A stretch of DNA of 8,152 bases from JAHEME01 sp034435035 (lineage in GTDB: Bacteria > Chloroflexota > Anaerolineae > Aggregatilineales > UBA3940): assembly GCA_034435035.1 (NCBI GenBank), contig DAOTXW010000099.1:1-8152 (forward strand), read 5' to 3'. The notes under the pieces are model-generated. The model saw only the letters and a list, made by a program, of their open reading frames with translations, ran no database searches and had not been told where the DNA came from. A program made the position numbers and the translations under genes. Positions within the stretch are counted from its first letter, which is position 1, and every line of letters begins with the position of its first letter. Below are positions 5,934-8,152 of the stretch, one piece after another.

Positions 5934-7073
5934 ATGAAACCCGATCTACGCGCGCTGTTTACCGACCGTCTGGAGCCGATGATCGCGCTGCTGCGCGATC
6001 TGGTCGAGATCGAATCGCCCACTCAGGACCGCGCCGCCGTCAACCGGCTGGGCGACCGCCTGGCCGGGGAGCTGAGCCGGCTGGGCGCGGACCTCACCCG
6101 GCACCCGCGCCAGCAGACCGGCGACATCCTGGAGGCCCGCTGGGGCGCCGATGCGCCGGGCCGCCCGCTGCTGTTCGTCTGCCACATGGATACTGTCCAT
6201 CCCATCGGCTCGCTGGAGCGCAACCCGATCCGCCTGGAGGGTGGGCGGCTGTACGGCCCCGGCGCCTATGACATGAAGGGCAGCCTGGTGGCGGTGCTGG
6301 AGGCGGTGCGCGGGCTGCGCGAGCAGGGGCTGTTCCCCGCGCGCCCGGTGACCGTCCTGCTGACCGCCGACGAGGAGACCGGCAGCCAGGACTCGCGCGA
6401 ATTGATTCAGGAGCGCGCCCGCGGGGCCGCGCTGGCGCTGATCATGGAGCCGGCCCTGCCCGACGGGGCGATCAAGACGTGGCGCAAGAGCACCGCCAAC
6501 TTCGTGGTGCGCACCTACGGGGTGGCCGCGCACGCCGGCGGCGCGCACGAGACCGGCCTGAACGCCATCGAGGAGATGGCGCACCAGATTCTGGCCCTCC
6601 AGCGCATGACCCGCTATCAGGTCGGCAGCACCGTCAGCGTGGGGGTGATCAGCGGCGGCACGGCCCGCAACACCGTGCCGGATCGGTGCGAGGCGCTGGT
6701 GGACGCGCGGGCCGTCACCCCGGCGGAGATGGAGCGCCTGACCCGGCTGATCCGCAGCCTGGAGCCGGTGCTGCCCGGCGCACGGGTGGAGGTGGAGGGG
6801 GGCTTTGACCGCCCGCCGATGGAGCGCAACCGCCTGATGGTGGAGACGTTCGAACGTGCCCGCGCCATCGCCGCGGACTACGGCCTGACGCTGCGCGAGG
6901 CCGGCTCAGGCGGCGGGTCGGACGGCAACTACACCGCCGCGCTGGGCACGCCCACGCTGGACGGGCTGGGCCCCACCGGCGACGGCGCCCACTCGGAGCG
7001 CGAGCACATCGTCATCGCGTCGCTGGCCACCAGCGCCACGCTGCTGGCGGCGCTTCTGCTGGACTGGCCGTAG
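5934..7073 (+). CDS. M20 family zinc metallopeptidase, carboxypeptidase G2-like
   Basis: This 379-residue cytoplasmic enzyme should hydrolyse a peptide or amide bond at the C-terminal end of a small substrate using two zinc ions. The family landmarks are all present: CHMDTVHP (83-90) with H84 as ligand and D86 next to the active site; PGAYDMKG (109-116) with bridging D113; DEETG (146-150) with catalytic base E147 and ligand E148; MEPA with E172; and GAHSEREH (351-358) with H353. The lid/dimerisation part carries VAAHAGGAHE (H200) and ARNTVP (244-249). K185 in RKSTANF matches the conserved lysine of carboxypeptidase G2. No signal peptide is seen. The length is usual for the family. The ATG at 5934 has GGA (5926-5928) upstream; the open frame starts earlier, at a GTG (5886) overlapping the lipoprotein gene, which is less likely. 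The substrate cannot be read from the sequence; carboxypeptidase, aminoacylase or dipeptidase activity are all possible. Confidence 0.9.
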   Translation: MKPDLRALFTDRLEPMIALLRDLVEIESPTQDRAAVNRLGDRLAGELSRLGADLTRHPRQQTGDILEARWGADAPGRPLLFVCHMDTVHPIGSLERNPIRLEGGRLYGPGAYDMKGSLVAVLEAVRGLREQGLFPARPVTVLLTADEETGSQDSRELIQERARGAALALIMEPALPDGAIKTWRKSTANFVVRTYGVAAHAGGAHETGLNAIEEMAHQILALQRMTRYQVGSTVSVGVISGGTARNTVPDRCEALVDARAVTPAEMERLTRLIRSLEPVLPGARVEVEGGFDRPPMERNRLMVETFERARAIAADYGLTLREAGSGGGSDGNYTAALGTPTLDGLGPTGDGAHSEREHIVIASLATSATLLAALLLDWP

Positions 7074-7093
7074 CAGGGGCCGGGCAGCGCTTA

Positions 7094-8152
7094 TTACGGC
7101 AGCCGCCACACCGTCAGCTCGTAGGGCGTGGACATGCCGGCCCGCTCCTTGCCGTCGGTGAAGCCCGTCCCCACGCCGATGCTGCCCAGGTCGTTGCCGG
7201 TCAGCAGGTAGACGCGCTCCAGGAACTGACCGTTGAAGACCAGGTAGCCGTAATCGTTGAGGGCGATGAAGGTGATGGTGTTGGTCGCGCCGTCCCGCGT
7301 GTCGAACAGCAGCAGGGCGGTGCCCACCCCGATCGGCTCGAAGCTGCCGGGGCTGCCCAGCCAGTCCTCCATGAACCACGAGCCGCCCGCGTCGATGTAC
7401 AGCCGGTAGTTGTCGAAGGGGCCGGCGCTGCGCAGCAGCAGCCCGATATCCCACACCCCCAGCACCAGCGAGAACGGGTTGGTGAAGGCCGCCCGCGCCA
7501 CGAAGTTGCGGTAATCCCCGGTGGGCGTCTCGGCGGTTTCCACCGAGCCATCCAGCTCGTGGGCCAGCGCCCCGCTGACCGGGCCGTAGGACGGCGGGGT
7601 GACCTCCACGGCGTCGATCAGCGCGGCCACCGTCTCCTGGCTGTAGTAGCGCTCCAGCGCGGTGATCGCCTCGCCCACCTGCCGCGCTCCGACCACGGCG
7701 GTGGCTTCAAAGGCGGCGGTGGCGGTGGCCCCGGCGGCGGCCTGCGCGGTGGCGGTCTGATCGGCGCTGGCCTGATCCAGCGCGGCGGCGGTGGCGGTCT
7801 GCGCGTCGAGCGCGGCCCGGGCGTCGGCAGTGGCCTGCGCATCCGGCTGGTCAGCCGGCGGGAGGGTGGGCGTGGCCTGATCGGGAGCCGGCGCCTGCGC
7901 GATGGCCGTGCCGGTGAGCGCGGCGGCATCCAGCAGGGCCCGGGCGGTGGCCTGCGCCGCCGCGGCGTTCTCAGCCTGCTGGCGGGCGCTCTGCTCGCGC
8001 AGGATCACCAGGGCGGCGATCCCCAGCCCGACCGCCAGGAGGGCCAGCAGCGCGATCCCGATCGGGAAGGCGCCGCGCCGCCGGGGCCGCGCCGCCGGGC
8101 GAGCGGGCGCCTCGATGACGGTGCGGGCGCCGCCCGATCCGCGCAGGGCGGT
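7094..8152 (-). CDS. C-terminal part of a single-pass membrane protein with Ala/Thr-rich stalk and LamG/DUF1080-like domain (partial)
   Basis: The reading frame is open to the right edge, so the 5' end lies outside the window; 352 residues are visible. From the edge: a basic cytoplasmic stretch (residues 16-27, ARPAARPRRRG), one transmembrane helix (28-51), a long stalk rich in Ala, Thr and Gln (55-155) with QTATA repeated at 14-residue spacing (118 and 132), and a beta-rich C-terminal domain (about 185-352). That domain has WDIGLLLR (234-241), NYRLYID (248-254), FNGQF (306-310), GVGTGF (326-331) and a closing TVWRLP. The pattern resembles the concanavalin-like LamG/DUF1080 sandwich often attached to Chloroflexota membrane proteins, from memory. 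The basic residues before the helix place the C-terminus outside. The missing N-terminal part could be a Ser/Thr protein kinase, which often carries such tails in this phylum, but nothing visible proves it. Two stop codons in tandem (TAATAA) end the gene, 20 nt from the convergent peptidase gene. Confidence 0.75.
   Translation of the reverse strand, partial: TALRGSGGARTVIEAPARPAARPRRRGAFPIGIALLALLAVGLGIAALVILREQSARQQAENAAAAQATARALLDAAALTGTAIAQAPAPDQATPTLPPADQPDAQATADARAALDAQTATAAALDQASADQTATAQAAAGATATAAFEATAVVGARQVGEAITALERYYSQETVAALIDAVEVTPPSYGPVSGALAHELDGSVETAETPTGDYRNFVARAAFTNPFSLVLGVWDIGLLLRSAGPFDNYRLYIDAGGSWFMEDWLGSPGSFEPIGVGTALLLFDTRDGATNTITFIALNDYGYLVFNGQFLERVYLLTGNDLGSIGVGTGFTDGKERAGMSTPYELTVWRLP
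7746..7801 (-). repeat. 42-bp spaced direct repeat in the stalk-coding region
   Basis: The + strand 14-mer GCGGTGGCGGTCTG occurs at 7746-7759 and again at 7788-7801, a spacing of 42 bp or 14 codons. On the coding strand this gives the repeated QTATA of the stalk. Because 14 residues equal two heptads, the repeat may reflect both unit duplication and a coiled-coil or extended helical stalk. Confidence 0.45.

Noticed and set aside
7074..7093. Shared bidirectional terminator between the convergent peptidase and stalk-protein genes
   Set aside because: The 20-nt gap contains no inverted repeat of useful length and no T-tract in either direction.

Overview
The window is a GC-rich (by eye about 70%) stretch of bacterial chromosome with eight protein genes: seven complete on the + strand and one on the - strand that runs off the right edge. 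There are no RNA genes, mobile elements or CRISPR arrays. The gene set suggests a Chloroflexota bacterium, probably of the Anaerolineae type. Pointers are the free-standing 'isoamylase early set' mini-proteins, Ala/Thr/Pro-rich spacers after lipoprotein and membrane anchors (runs such as TATAEA), a C-terminal beta-sandwich ending in a TVWRLP-like motif, and extended -10 promoters. This assignment rests on remembered families, not a search.

Layout. 1-277: G-rich left end, an extended -10 promoter and a roughly 150-nt leader with two sets of direct repeats. 278-908: two tandem 98-residue carbohydrate-binding-like proteins, about 52% identical without gaps. 927-986: two back-to-back hairpins. 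998-2108: a textbook TTGACA-N17-TATGAT promoter, with an inverted repeat over its -35 box, in front of a very acidic secreted or lipid-anchored protein. 2187-2301: a promoter and structured leader with two hairpins. 2302-3723: a DEAD-box RNA helicase with a cold shock domain fused to its N-terminus, followed after 13 nt by a two-helix membrane protein (3737-4282). 4400-5904: an extended -10 promoter almost touching the start of a lipoprotein with calcium-loop-like repeats and a TPR-like tail. 5934-7073: an M20 metallopeptidase related to carboxypeptidase G2, probably co-transcribed with the lipoprotein. 7094-8152: on the other strand, the C-terminal part of a single-pass membrane protein with a long Ala/Thr/Gln-rich stalk and an extracytoplasmic beta-sandwich.

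The genes look like several short independent transcription units, not one pathway. Two cytoplasmic themes are clear: RNA remodelling (CSD-helicase) and sugar-polymer binding (CBM48-like pair). Three or four gene products face the outside of the cell: the acidic protein, the lipoprotein, the stalked protein, and possibly the two-helix membrane protein. The points most worth following up are the CSD-DEAD fusion behind a structured leader, the duplicated CBM48-like genes behind a repeat-rich leader, and a shared TGTGnTATAMT promoter signature, one copy of which implies a leaderless mRNA.
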